Shown here piece after piece: positions 7,555 to 15,793 of a DNA stretch of 42,659 nucleotides (the first letter of the stretch is position 1; each line of letters opens with the position of its first letter). The notes below the pieces were generated by a model, which saw only the letters and a program-made list of their open reading frames with translations, ran no database searches and was not told the origin of the DNA. Both the position numbers and the translations under genes were made by a program. The DNA comes from Bacteroidaceae bacterium (GTDB lineage Bacteria > Bacteroidota > Bacteroidia > Bacteroidales > Bacteroidaceae). The stretch is taken from contig JAFZWM010000037.1 of NCBI GenBank assembly GCA_017617315.1, positions 1 to 42,659 on the forward strand. Direction: 5' to 3'.

Positions 7555-7597
7555 GCACTATTTTGTATTTACCAAAAGACTAAATAGTGCACTTTTT
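7555..7597 (+). terminator. Inverted repeat followed by T tract
   Basis: GCACTATTT (7555-7563) pairs with AAATAGTGC (7582-7590) around an 18-base loop, and TTTTT follows at 7593-7597. It abuts the last unit of the 11-bp array. It has terminator form, but no gene on the plus strand lies just upstream, so its role is unclear. Confidence 0.35.
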
Positions 7598-7883
7598 CTA
7601 CAATTTCGAATTATACGTCAAATAGTAGTTGGGCTTCCCCAGAGTTTCACACTTCCCATACTAAACCCAATTGCTACATTGGAAAATTCATATTAAGAGT
7701 TATCCTATTCCTATTCTCAACCATTAGTCTACCCTTATAAACTCTTCTCCGTACCTTCCTGCTTGCTTGGATGTACCTTGAATGTACCTTCCTTCTTTCT
7801 ACCTTCTTCCTACCCACTATCTATTTTGTATTTCCAAAAAGGATAATTCGTATTATTATTGTTCTTTACTGGTTGCTGGTCTT
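7598..7883. other. Intergenic stretch with degenerate 11-bp units
   Basis: No gene is supported here. It contains pyrimidine-rich sequence and, at 7751-7816, degenerate 11-mers built on GTACCTT. The string CTATTTTGTATTT at 7819-7831 repeats a string found just after the main array (7558-7570). Nothing else was found. Confidence 0.5.
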
Positions 7884-8546
7884 TTACCAAATATTGTGAG
7901 TAAGGTAGATGGCAAGAGCGTTGAATATAAAAAACATAATTATGTAAAATTTGGCAGTGTCGCTCATAGATATTAATATCTCGCCTCGTCTTGTTCCAAC
8001 TCTGTATCTTGAACTTACCATTTGTGAAGGCTTATAATTGTTGCTTAATCCTTTGATAGTAAACGGATTTTCGTATCCATAGTGAAAATCCAAAAGTAAT
8101 GTAAGGCATATACCCACAATAAAAATGCAACCTACAACCTTAATGTTGATAAATATAAAAGAGAATGGCAAAAACAACATGGAAAAGGCATACAGACAAC
8201 TTGTTAGATATTCTCCTTTCTGCAAAATATCCATATTTATTTTTCCATCTTTATTTAAAACATTGTCTGAAAAAAACATGTTAAGCAAGCCTACTAACGG
8301 AATTACCCCCATGTAGAAGAAAAACATACTTCCTGCCAATTGATTAGGAATTTTGCCTGTTCCGAATTCAAAATGCAGACTAAAGGTGGAGTATATTATC
8401 AGACAGATTAAAGCCTCGAAAACGAATAGCATTGTTGTTCGAAGATCGTGATAAATCATTCTTTTTGCTCTTTGTTCTTTTGCACTCTCGCCAGTCGAAT
8501 TGCTGTGCTGTGGTCTGAATTTGTACTTCTTCTTTTTCTTACTCAT
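7884..8546 (-). CDS. Hypothetical multi-span membrane protein, paralogue 1
   Basis: A 220-residue protein with a lysine-rich start (MSKKKKKYKFRPQ) and about four or five hydrophobic segments, near residues 37-56, 72-92, 113-150 and 196-216. It is a clear paralogue of the gene just upstream on the same strand. Both share the order YHDLRTTMLF or YYDMRSTILF, a central long hydrophobic region, then FHYGYENPFTIK or CHYGYTFTFNIK and a PSQ motif. The upstream stop is 27 bases from this start, so they probably form one transcript. No family or function was recognised; the basic tail suggests a cytoplasmic N-terminus. Confidence 0.7.
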   Translation of the reverse strand: MSKKKKKYKFRPQHSNSTGESAKEQRAKRMIYHDLRTTMLFVFEALICLIIYSTFSLHFEFGTGKIPNQLAGSMFFFYMGVIPLVGLLNMFFSDNVLNKDGKINMDILQKGEYLTSCLYAFSMLFLPFSFIFINIKVVGCIFIVGICLTLLLDFHYGYENPFTIKGLSNNYKPSQMVSSRYRVGTRRGEILISMSDTAKFYIIMFFIFNALAIYLTHNIW

Positions 8547-8573
8547 AAGTTTATATCTCTGTCTGATAGTTTT

Positions 8574-9245
8574 CTACAAAAATTTACAGATGTTATATAC
8601 CGTTAGCCCGATTAAGAACAGGGTTATCGACATAAAAATGGTTAGCCATGAGCGCATAGAGTGAGTTTTAAGTCCTTGGCGACCTAAATCTAATGTTATC
8701 TTTTGAGAAGGATTGTAATCCTTTATGTTAAACGTAAATGTATATCCGTAGTGGCAGTCGTATATCAATGTAAGGCATAAAATTGTGATAATTGTGCCTG
8801 CAAGATATCTGGCATCAGACTTAAATTCCAGCATAGGCATGGCGATAGCTAGTATTACAAAAGGCGAAAAGATTAGAGCTAATTTCATAGTATATAACAC
8901 TATTAATTCTCCTTTTCGCATGATTTTTTTATTAAAATTGCCGTCTTCTTTCAAAAGACTGCTTCCGAGGATAATACTGTACGAAAGATAAATAAATGTA
9001 GCAAGGAGCATTACTGAACCAATACCATCATTTATTTGGTTTTTAGGTTCCCGTTTGATAATGCAGAAATGATGGCATAGAACATAATATATGGCAATAC
9101 ATACGAGCGTTACGCAAATAAACAGTATTGTTGAGCGCATATCGTAGTAAAGCTTCTTCTTGTATTCAGAATTCGTTGACGGCTTATGCTTCTTGTATTC
9201 TGGCTTTGGTGGCGGCATATATACAACCTTCTTTCTCTTGCCCAT
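8574..9245 (-). CDS. Hypothetical multi-span membrane protein, paralogue 2
   Basis: A 223-residue membrane protein beginning MGKRKKVVYMPPPKPEYKKH, with a basic, proline-rich cytoplasmic tail of about 35 residues. Hydrophobic helices follow near 36-58, 75-97, 111-150 and 197-220. It shares the layout and short motifs of its downstream neighbour (YYDMRSTILF near residue 33; DCHYGYTFTFNIK near 163), so the pair arose by duplication. It is first in the two-gene unit and a -7-like box lies 26 bases upstream of its start. No function can be assigned. Confidence 0.7.
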   Translation of the reverse strand: MGKRKKVVYMPPPKPEYKKHKPSTNSEYKKKLYYDMRSTILFICVTLVCIAIYYVLCHHFCIIKREPKNQINDGIGSVMLLATFIYLSYSIILGSSLLKEDGNFNKKIMRKGELIVLYTMKLALIFSPFVILAIAMPMLEFKSDARYLAGTIITILCLTLIYDCHYGYTFTFNIKDYNPSQKITLDLGRQGLKTHSMRSWLTIFMSITLFLIGLTVYNICKFL

Positions 9246-9270
9246 TTTCTTGCTTTGTTTTTTCAGACGG

Positions 9271-9278
9271 CAAAGATA
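9271..9278 (-). promoter_or_regulatory. -7 box for the membrane-protein pair
   Basis: On the minus strand this reads TATCTTTG, a match to TAnnTTTG. It would give a leader of roughly 20 bases before the ATG ending at 9245. No convincing -33 TTTG stands at the usual distance. Confidence 0.4.
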
Positions 9279-9330
9279 CTAAAATGTTCAAAAGTAAAGA
9301 TAGATTGTTGCCGATTCTATGTGATGTTTA

Positions 9331-10203
9331 TCAGCCTTTCTCGAGCGTAAGGATGAAAGCCGCGTGGCAGCCTTGTCGGGGAGTTTCGGCAAGGTCGAGC
9401 ATTCCGCCTTGCTGAATCATCATGCGGCGGCTCAACGACAAGCCTATTCCGCTGCCGCTGCGCTTGGTGGTGAAGAATGGGACGAAGAGCGACTGGCGGT
9501 TTTCGGCAGGTATAGGCAGTCCGTCGTTGCCCATAAACAGACTTATGTGGCTGCTCTGCTTGGCATCAGGAAATTCTTCAAGAACAATCTTTGTGGCATC
9601 AGCCTCGGCGGCGTTCTTTGCCAGATTCATAAGCACTTGGCGCAACATTCCGGCATCGGCGCGAACCTTAAGGCCGTGGGGCAGATTTATTTCCCATTGC
9701 AGTTGCGGATAAGCCTTGCTGATGTCGTCGGCAATCTTGTTAAGTTCAACCATGGTAAGAACGGGCTTTTCGAGTTCCGACATCTTGCGGTAGTTGGTTA
9801 CAAACTCGCTAAGGTGTCGCGATGTTTCGTAAATGGCGGTTATGCCGTCTTCGAGCGGCGTGCCTTTTACGTCGGGACGGCTCATCAGCGACTGGCTTAT
9901 GCTGGTGATGGGAGCCGTGGCGTTCATCATCTCGTGCGTCAGAACCCTTGTAAGGCGTTCCCACGACTCGACCTCGTTCTGGTTTATCTGCTGGCGGATG
10001 GTCTCGCCCAGATGGTTCAGAGCCTCTTGCATGGCACGCTCTCCGAAGAACATTCCGCTTGTAGGCATCCTGAAGGTGAAGTCGCGGTTGCGGATTGCCT
10101 CCTGCATAAGGTGCGCGCGCAGTTTAAGCATGCGCTGATGCACGAAGAACGCCGTGAGCATCGTAATGAGGGCTATTGCGATAAAGATGTAGAGCCACGT
10201 CAT
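9331..10203 (-). CDS. Sensor histidine kinase of the efflux locus
   Basis: A 290-residue kinase. The chosen ATG (complement of 10201-10203) overlaps the regulator stop as ATGA, indicating translational coupling, and starts a membrane helix (TWLYIFIAIALITMLTAFF). A longer frame upstream only overlaps the regulator and is rejected. The phosphoacceptor is His90 in RVLTHEMMNATAPI. The N box is LMNLAKNAAEADA, and the G boxes are GNDGLPIP and GSGIGLSLSRRMM. The protein has almost no sensory region: one membrane span and about 60 residues before the H box, so the signal is probably sensed through the membrane or a partner protein. Its placement divergent from an ABC/TolC system suggests it senses envelope stress or a toxic compound. 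Confidence 0.9.
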   Translation of the reverse strand: MTWLYIFIAIALITMLTAFFVHQRMLKLRAHLMQEAIRNRDFTFRMPTSGMFFGERAMQEALNHLGETIRQQINQNEVESWERLTRVLTHEMMNATAPITSISQSLMSRPDVKGTPLEDGITAIYETSRHLSEFVTNYRKMSELEKPVLTMVELNKIADDISKAYPQLQWEINLPHGLKVRADAGMLRQVLMNLAKNAAEADATKIVLEEFPDAKQSSHISLFMGNDGLPIPAENRQSLFVPFFTTKRSGSGIGLSLSRRMMIQQGGMLDLAETPRQGCHAAFILTLEKG

Positions 10204-10724
10204 AGTCTTTTCATTTTGTTGTAGAGAGTCTGGCGCGTAATGCCCAGCAGTTCGGCAGCCTGAGTGAGGTTGCCGTGGCAGTGGTCGATGGTGCGGCGGA
10301 TGTGTTCCTTCTCCATCTCGTCGAGGCTTACGATTTCGTTCTTCATGTCGAGCACATCCTTCAGCTTGTGGATAAGCTCGTCGTTGTCCCACGGCTTGGT
10401 AATGAAGTCCGACGCGCCGTTCTTCAGACCCTTTACTGCAAGATTGACATCGGCATACGCCGTGAGCAGTACAACGGGCGTTTCGGGGTGCTGCTTTCTG
10501 ATGGCTCTGAGCCAGAACAGGCCCTCGTTGCCGTTGTTTACGCCAAGCGTGAAGTTCATGTCGAGCACAACGAGGTCGATGGGCTGCTGTGCCATTAGTT
10601 TAAGAATGTCGTCGGGCTGAGTGGTTGTGAGAATCAGCTCGAAGGTTGAATCCAGAAGATAGCGCATGGCTGTCAGGATAGCTGTGTTGTCATCGACAAT
10701 CAAAATAGTTCCGTACTTGTTCAT
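10200..10724 (-). CDS. Response regulator: receiver plus Fis-type HTH, no AAA+ domain
   Basis: A 174-residue regulator. The receiver (1 to about 122) has acidic pocket Asp11/Asp12, phosphoacceptor Asp55 (VVLDMNF), Thr88 and Lys110 (FITKPWDND). A short linker (SLDEMEKEHIRRTIDHCHGN) leads to a Fis-type helix-turn-helix at the C-terminus (LTQAAELLGITRQTLYNKMK). That linker and HTH resemble the end of NtrC-type activators, but the sigma-54-interacting AAA+ module between them is missing. The domain layout matches the RegA/ActR type. It is upstream of and coupled to the kinase, and divergent from tolC. It probably binds the palindrome at 10770-10784. Confidence 0.9.
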   Translation of the reverse strand: MNKYGTILIVDDNTAILTAMRYLLDSTFELILTTTQPDDILKLMAQQPIDLVVLDMNFTLGVNNGNEGLFWLRAIRKQHPETPVVLLTAYADVNLAVKGLKNGASDFITKPWDNDELIHKLKDVLDMKNEIVSLDEMEKEHIRRTIDHCHGNLTQAAELLGITRQTLYNKMKRL

Positions 10725-10746
10725 GGCTGTAAAATTACTAAGATTT

Positions 10747-10797
10747 GTAAAAAAATCATACGGGCGAGTGTCTAAAATTTAGACGTTCTGCCTCTGG
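10747..10797 (+). promoter_or_regulatory. Conserved regulatory element 1 with perfect palindrome
   Basis: The element starts GTAAAAAAATCATAC (10747-10761), contains the perfect palindrome GTCTAAAATTTAGAC (10770-10784) and ends GCCTCTGG. The same arrangement recurs at 20571-20620 before the second half of the efflux locus. It lies between the divergent regulator and tolC starts. It is the best candidate for the operator of the adjacent response regulator. Confidence 0.75.
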
Positions 10798-10811
10798 ACG
10801 TGTTAAAATGC

Positions 10812-10842
10812 TTGGCATGAAGCCGATTAGCCTCTAACTTTG
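10812..10842 (+). promoter_or_regulatory. Promoter of the tolC-hlyD-permease operon
   Basis: The -7 box TAACTTTG lies at 10835-10842 and a -33-like TTGG at 10812-10815, 19 bases apart. Transcription would start about 15 bases before the tolC ATG at 10866. The palindrome of the upstream element is centred 58 bases before the -7 box. Confidence 0.65.
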
Positions 10843-10865
10843 CGTCAGAAAAACAAAAAAAGAGT

Positions 10866-12185
10866 ATGAAACGAACCTTGATTATATTACTTGCTTTTGC
10901 CGCTGCACACGCTGGCAAGTCTGCCGGACAGACTCCGTGGACCATGCAGCAGTGCATGCAATATGCAGTAAAGCACAATCACGAAGTAAGACGCACAGAA
11001 CTCGAGCTCGACAATCGCAAGGCAGACAAGACCGCAGCCATCGGCAACTTTCTGCCTTCGGTTGGAGCCAACGTAGGGGCGCAGTACAACTTTGGCCGCG
11101 CCATCAATCCCGAGACGAACGGATATACCGACGTGAGTACATTCTATAACGAATATTCGCTGTACGCATCGCTCCCCGTGTTCGACGGATTCAGCCGCCT
11201 GCACGCGCTGAAGGCTGCCGAGGCAAGCCGTCTGATGGGGCATCAGGCTTTGCGACAGCAACAGAACGAGACCGCGCTGAGCGTTCTGCAAGCCTTCACG
11301 AGCGTGGCCTATTACGAAGGACTTGTAAAGATGTCTGCCGAAAAGGTTGCCGAGACCGAGCTTCTGCTGAAACAGACACAGATTCTCGAAGAAGTGGGAC
11401 GGAAGAGCCACACCGATGTTGCGCTGGTAGAATCGCAGAAGGCCGAGGCCGACTACGAACTCATCCGTCAGCAGAGCCTATACGAATCGGCTCTTCTCGA
11501 ACTGAAGAAAGAGATGGCCTTTCCCGTTGCCGATTCGCTCTTGCTCAATGTCGAGACAACGAAGACCGACAATGCCGTTATGGCTGGCATCATGCTAAAC
11601 GACGAGGAGCACGCCGCCCTTCAGCATGCACGATACAAAGTTACGGCATCGAAGCACGAATGGCGACAGGCTCGCGCGGCGCTGATGCCAACACTGTCGG
11701 TAGGTGCCGGCATCGGAACAACGTTCTACAAAACGCTGCATGCGGCCAACACGGCAGCCTTCAGCAGTCAGTTTAAGAACAACATGGGCGAGTATGTAGG
11801 CTTTACGCTCAGTATTCCGATATTCAGCCGGTTGCAGACGCTTACGGGCATCCGCCGCGCCAAAAACAACTACAAGATGGCTTGCGAGGCCTACGAACAG
11901 AAGCATCTGGAACTCGAAAAACTGAGCCGGGAGGCGTGGCAAGACTGGCAGGGCTACATAAAGCAGACGGCGCAGATGGAGAAGAAAGTCGAGGCCGACA
12001 GTCTGGCATATCAGCTTACGCGCCGACAGTTTGAGGAAGGGTTGAGCACAGCCATCGACCTTCACACAACATCGGCAGAACTGCTGAAGTCGAAGGCAAC
12101 GCTTCTGCAATGCCGACTTATGGCTGTGGTTAAGGAACAATTAGTTAAATATTATAGAGGAGAAACAATATGGACAGAGCAATAG
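10866..12185 (+). CDS. TolC family outer-membrane efflux protein
   Basis: A 439-residue outer-membrane channel. After a signal peptide (MKRTLIILLAFAAAHAGKSAG) comes the typical TolC opening (WTMQQCMQYAVKHNHEVRRTELELDNRKAD split over about residues 24-53), then long alpha-helical stretches in two repeated halves. Each half carries strand segments such as FGRAINPETNGY and FTLSIPIFSRLQT. The protein would form the trimeric exit duct for the HlyD adaptor and FtsX-type permeases encoded next. Its last 16 bases overlap the hlyD start, which argues for coupled translation. The substrate is unknown. Confidence 0.93.
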   Translation: MKRTLIILLAFAAAHAGKSAGQTPWTMQQCMQYAVKHNHEVRRTELELDNRKADKTAAIGNFLPSVGANVGAQYNFGRAINPETNGYTDVSTFYNEYSLYASLPVFDGFSRLHALKAAEASRLMGHQALRQQQNETALSVLQAFTSVAYYEGLVKMSAEKVAETELLLKQTQILEEVGRKSHTDVALVESQKAEADYELIRQQSLYESALLELKKEMAFPVADSLLLNVETTKTDNAVMAGIMLNDEEHAALQHARYKVTASKHEWRQARAALMPTLSVGAGIGTTFYKTLHAANTAAFSSQFKNNMGEYVGFTLSIPIFSRLQTLTGIRRAKNNYKMACEAYEQKHLELEKLSREAWQDWQGYIKQTAQMEKKVEADSLAYQLTRRQFEEGLSTAIDLHTTSAELLKSKATLLQCRLMAVVKEQLVKYYRGETIWTEQ

Positions 12186-13423
12186 AGAAAACTAAGAAAC
12201 AGCGAATACTGAAATATTGGCCTTATGCCGCTGGCGGCGTTGTGCTGCTTGCAATTGTAGGCTGGCTTGTTTTCGGCAATCATGCCTCTACGCTGAAAGT
12301 TGACAGAAATGAACTGACAATCAACGAGGTGCGTCGCGACGAGTTTAAGGATTACGTCCGCACCAACGGACAGGTTCTGCCAATTCAGGTGGTTCAGATT
12401 TCGCCCGAAGAAGGCGGCATCGTACTCGAAAAGGTGGTTGAGGAAGGCGCGATGGTCAAGAAAGGCGATGTTATTGTGCGCCTTAGCAACTCAAACCTCG
12501 ACCTTCAGATTCTTAATGCCGAGGCCGAGCTTGCCGAGAAGCAGAACCTTTTGCGAAACACTCAGGTTGCCATGCAGCAAGACCGCCTGAACAACCAGAC
12601 AGAGAAGGCTCAGCTTGACATGGACACTCAGCGCAAGAAACGTGCCTATGAGCAGAACAAACGCCTCTTTGCAGAGAAACTGATAAGCCGCGAGACTTAC
12701 GTCCAGTCGCAGGAAGACTATCAGCTTTCTACCAAGAAGCACTCGCTCATAAGCAAGCGGCTGAAGCAGGACAGCATCTACCGCAGCGTTCAGATGGACC
12801 AGATGGAAGACAACCTTCAGAACATGCGCCGAAACGTGGTTATGGTTCGCCAGCGCAAGGACAAACTCGAAATCCGCTCTGCCATCGACGGCGAACTTGG
12901 TCTGCTCGATGTTGAACTGGGGCAGAGCATACAGCCGGGGCAGAAGATTGGTCAGCTGAACGACCTGTCGGCCTACAAGGTCGAGGCTTTGATTGACGAG
13001 CATTACATCGACCGCGTGCGTCAGGGCCTGACGGCAACATTCAGCCGTGGCGACAAGACATTCCAGCTTGTTGTGCGCAAGGTTTATCCCGAGGTGCGCG
13101 ACGGCAAGTTCCGCTGCGACTTCGTGTTCAAGGGCGAGCGCCCCGAGAACATCCGCACCGGTCAGACATACTACATCGACCTCGAACTTGGCCAGCCAGA
13201 GCAGGCAGTCATCATTCCTCGCGGAACATTCTTCCAGAGCACCGGCGGACAGTGGATTTTCGTGCTCGACAAGAGCGGAGCAAAAGCCTATCGCCGACAG
13301 ATTCGCGTAGGCCGTCAGAATCCGCAGTTCTACGAGATTATTGAGGGACTGGAGCCGGGCGAGCGCGTTGTAACAAGCGGCTACGAGGCATTCAAAGACA
13401 ACGAAGTGTTAATAATAAAATAA
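12170..13423 (+). CDS. HlyD/RND-type periplasmic adaptor of an ABC efflux system
   Basis: A 417-residue adaptor anchored by one N-terminal helix (about residues 16-35, YAAGGVVLLAIVGWLVF). A lipoyl/barrel-sandwich half-domain follows (VVQISPEEGGIVLEKVVEEG near 83-102). A long coiled-coil hairpin of about 110 residues is rich in Glu, Lys and Gln. The second lipoyl half (LEIRSAIDGELGLLDVELGQ) and beta-barrel domains (VIIPRGTFFQSTGGQWIFVL) complete it. It joins inner-membrane permeases to TolC. It overlaps tolC and lies eight bases before the first permease, inside one operon controlled by the adjacent two-component system. Confidence 0.92.
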   Translation: MDRAIEKTKKQRILKYWPYAAGGVVLLAIVGWLVFGNHASTLKVDRNELTINEVRRDEFKDYVRTNGQVLPIQVVQISPEEGGIVLEKVVEEGAMVKKGDVIVRLSNSNLDLQILNAEAELAEKQNLLRNTQVAMQQDRLNNQTEKAQLDMDTQRKKRAYEQNKRLFAEKLISRETYVQSQEDYQLSTKKHSLISKRLKQDSIYRSVQMDQMEDNLQNMRRNVVMVRQRKDKLEIRSAIDGELGLLDVELGQSIQPGQKIGQLNDLSAYKVEALIDEHYIDRVRQGLTATFSRGDKTFQLVVRKVYPEVRDGKFRCDFVFKGERPENIRTGQTYYIDLELGQPEQAVIIPRGTFFQSTGGQWIFVLDKSGAKAYRRQIRVGRQNPQFYEIIEGLEPGERVVTSGYEAFKDNEVLIIK

Positions 13424-13431
13424 TCGATACC

Positions 13432-15789
13432 ATGAATATTTTTAGAAGTCTGATATATATGGCGCGCCGTTTCAAGATGGCAACCGCGCTCAACTTCATA
13501 GGACTCACGGTGGCATTTTCTGCATGCTACCTGTTCCTTACGCAAGTGATATACAACCACTCTTACAACAAGTGTATGAAGGATTCGGAACGCCTTTACC
13601 GCATTGAGTTCCGCGACATCTTCGAAGAAGGCCGATGGCAGGCGCATACCTCCCGAATGGTTGCCGAAGAACTGGCTACGATGCCGCAGGTAGAGGGCAT
13701 GGCATTGCTTCAGTGTTGGCTCAGCGAGTGGAGATTCAAGAATAATGAAACCGATGTAAAGTTCGGAATATGCAATGTAAGCAACGATGCCATCTCTATT
13801 CTTGCTCCGCGGCTTATTGACGGCAGGCTGAACTGGAAGGAAGGCGACACGAAAGGCCTGATTATTCCGGCTTCGGTTGCATTGAATTATTTCGGCTCTA
13901 TTCGGGTTGCAGGGCGTTGTATGCGCGACCTGAAGGACAGTATCCCGGTAATCGGCGTTTACGAGGATATGCCCGAGAACTGTTCTGTGAGTAATTGCAT
14001 CTACCGAAATCTTGGCGATGAGAACAAAGACAACGTAAACAACTGGAACTATACGTGCTATGTAAAACTGAAGGAAAATATTGATACTGTCGGGCTTGAT
14101 GCAACCTTGAGCAAGGCCGTAACCGTAAAACTCAACGAGAGGATAAGGTCGCTCGGCGGCCAGGACGGACAGGGCATAGAACTTAAACTCCGACTTACGC
14201 CTGTTGGCAAAACATGGTTCTCGGGGCTCGACCTAAACTTGGATAAGGGAAATCGCACGGTAGACTGGATTCTGCAACTGGCGTGCCTGCTGGTAATCAT
14301 CATTGCATCCATCAACTTCCTTAACTTTACGCTGGCAGAAAGTCCGATGCGCATAAAGAGCGTAAACACGCGCATGGTTCTGGGCAGCAGCGCATCGGCA
14401 TTGCGAATGGGCTTGGTTGGCGAAGCGGTGGTTACATCATTCTTGGCGTTTGTGTTTGCTGCCGTGGTTGTTTATCTGCTCTCGCAGTCGCCATTGATTC
14501 ACGCACTTCTGTCGGGCGATATTTCGCTTGGCGGCAACATTCTGCTTCTGCTGGCTTTGGCGGTCGTTTCGGTTGTTGTAGGCATCGTTGCCGGAATGTA
14601 TCCAGCCTATTATGTCACATCGTTCCAGCCGGCCTTGGTGCTGAAAGGCTCTTTCGGACTCACCCCGAAGGGACGTAAACTGAGAACCGCTCTGCTCTGT
14701 CTGCAATTCGTAATTACATCGGTAATGATGGTCTACATCGGAATTCTTCAGCAGCAGATTCATTACATATTCCATTCAGACTACGGATTCAGCAAAGACG
14801 AGATTCTGCAAGCAAACGTGTGGGATGTGATAGACAAGAGCGATGCCTTGCGCTCTGAACTGATGCGGCTGACTGGTGTCAAGGATGTAAGCTACTCGCA
14901 GTTTAAGCTGGGCACCGGAGACCAGTACATGGGCTGGGGACGTGGCGACAAGGATCATCATATAAACTTTACTTGTCTGCCGGTTGACTGGCATTATCTG
15001 CGGACAATGGGCATAGAAGTTACCGAGGGACGCGACTTTAACGAGCATGATGGCGATGTGTATATCATCAACGAGGCCGCACGCAGGCAGTGGAACTGGG
15101 TGGAGATTGACAAGCCTCTCCTGAAAGACGATATGCCTGTGGTTGGAGTTTGCAAGAATGTCCGATTCATGTCTACCCGTGTCGATAACAACAACCAGCC
15201 TATGGCATTTTTGATTATGGGCGAAAGGTTTAAAGACTGGACGAACAATCTGGCAACCCTTAACGTTCGCGTGGCTGCCGGAATAGACAAGATTGAGATG
15301 CGCCGTAAGATAAAGGACATTCTCGTGAAACTTGGTGCTCCAAGCGAAATCGAGGTCAAATTCCTCGACCAGGAACTTGAGTACACATACGGTGCCGAAC
15401 TGAGGTTTTCTTCGCAGGTGCTTGTATTCTCGTTCATTTGTATGATAATAACCCTCATCGGTGTGTTCTGCATGACGATGTTCGAGACCGAATACCGCCG
15501 CAAGGAGATAGGCATCCGCAAGGTTATGGGCTCGTCAACCGGGCAGATTCTTATGATGCTGTGCCGCCGATATGTGTGGCTGCTGTCGGGCAGTTTCGTT
15601 GTTGCCGCACCGCTGGCGTGGTACATTGGTAACGAGTGGCTTCAGGGCTTTGCCGAACGCACTCCAATATACTGGTGGATATTCCTGGTGGCTCTGCTGC
15701 GCATTGCCTTCGTAACCATCGGCACGGTGGTTGTCCAGAGTTGGCGCGTTGCCAACGATAATCCTATCAATAGCATCAAAAACGAATAA
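13432..15789 (+). CDS. FtsX/MacB-type ABC permease 1
   Basis: A 785-residue permease with duplicated FtsX/MacB architecture. It has a first span near residues 20-40, a periplasmic domain, three spans near 277-299, 326-350 and 370-395, a fifth span near 419-438, a second periplasmic domain, and three spans near 663-685, 713-735 and 747-768. The cytoplasmic coupling motif YRRKEIGIRKVMG follows the sixth span. It ends DNPINSIKNE, the tail shared by its paralogues here. Such proteins act with a separate MacB/LolD-type ATPase, found at 23405. It lies eight bases after hlyD and four before the next permease. Confidence 0.9.
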   Translation: MNIFRSLIYMARRFKMATALNFIGLTVAFSACYLFLTQVIYNHSYNKCMKDSERLYRIEFRDIFEEGRWQAHTSRMVAEELATMPQVEGMALLQCWLSEWRFKNNETDVKFGICNVSNDAISILAPRLIDGRLNWKEGDTKGLIIPASVALNYFGSIRVAGRCMRDLKDSIPVIGVYEDMPENCSVSNCIYRNLGDENKDNVNNWNYTCYVKLKENIDTVGLDATLSKAVTVKLNERIRSLGGQDGQGIELKLRLTPVGKTWFSGLDLNLDKGNRTVDWILQLACLLVIIIASINFLNFTLAESPMRIKSVNTRMVLGSSASALRMGLVGEAVVTSFLAFVFAAVVVYLLSQSPLIHALLSGDISLGGNILLLLALAVVSVVVGIVAGMYPAYYVTSFQPALVLKGSFGLTPKGRKLRTALLCLQFVITSVMMVYIGILQQQIHYIFHSDYGFSKDEILQANVWDVIDKSDALRSELMRLTGVKDVSYSQFKLGTGDQYMGWGRGDKDHHINFTCLPVDWHYLRTMGIEVTEGRDFNEHDGDVYIINEAARRQWNWVEIDKPLLKDDMPVVGVCKNVRFMSTRVDNNNQPMAFLIMGERFKDWTNNLATLNVRVAAGIDKIEMRRKIKDILVKLGAPSEIEVKFLDQELEYTYGAELRFSSQVLVFSFICMIITLIGVFCMTMFETEYRRKEIGIRKVMGSSTGQILMMLCRRYVWLLSGSFVVAAPLAWYIGNEWLQGFAERTPIYWWIFLVALLRIAFVTIGTVVVQSWRVANDNPINSIKNE

Positions 15790-15793
15790 GAAG

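Noticed and set aside
7782-7976. Plus-strand frame of 64 codons overlapping the end of the gene at 7884
   Set aside because: It overlaps a conserved paralogous gene on the other strand and starts in degenerate repeat sequence.
9364-10224. Long open frame (286 codons) on the plus strand opposite the histidine kinase
   Set aside because: It is fully antisense to a kinase with all catalytic boxes; such shadows arise from codon bias in the real gene.
10204-10392. Extension of the histidine kinase upstream of 10203
   Set aside because: The extra residues are rich in Arg, Pro and His and lie in another frame of the response regulator; the ATGA overlap gives a natural start.
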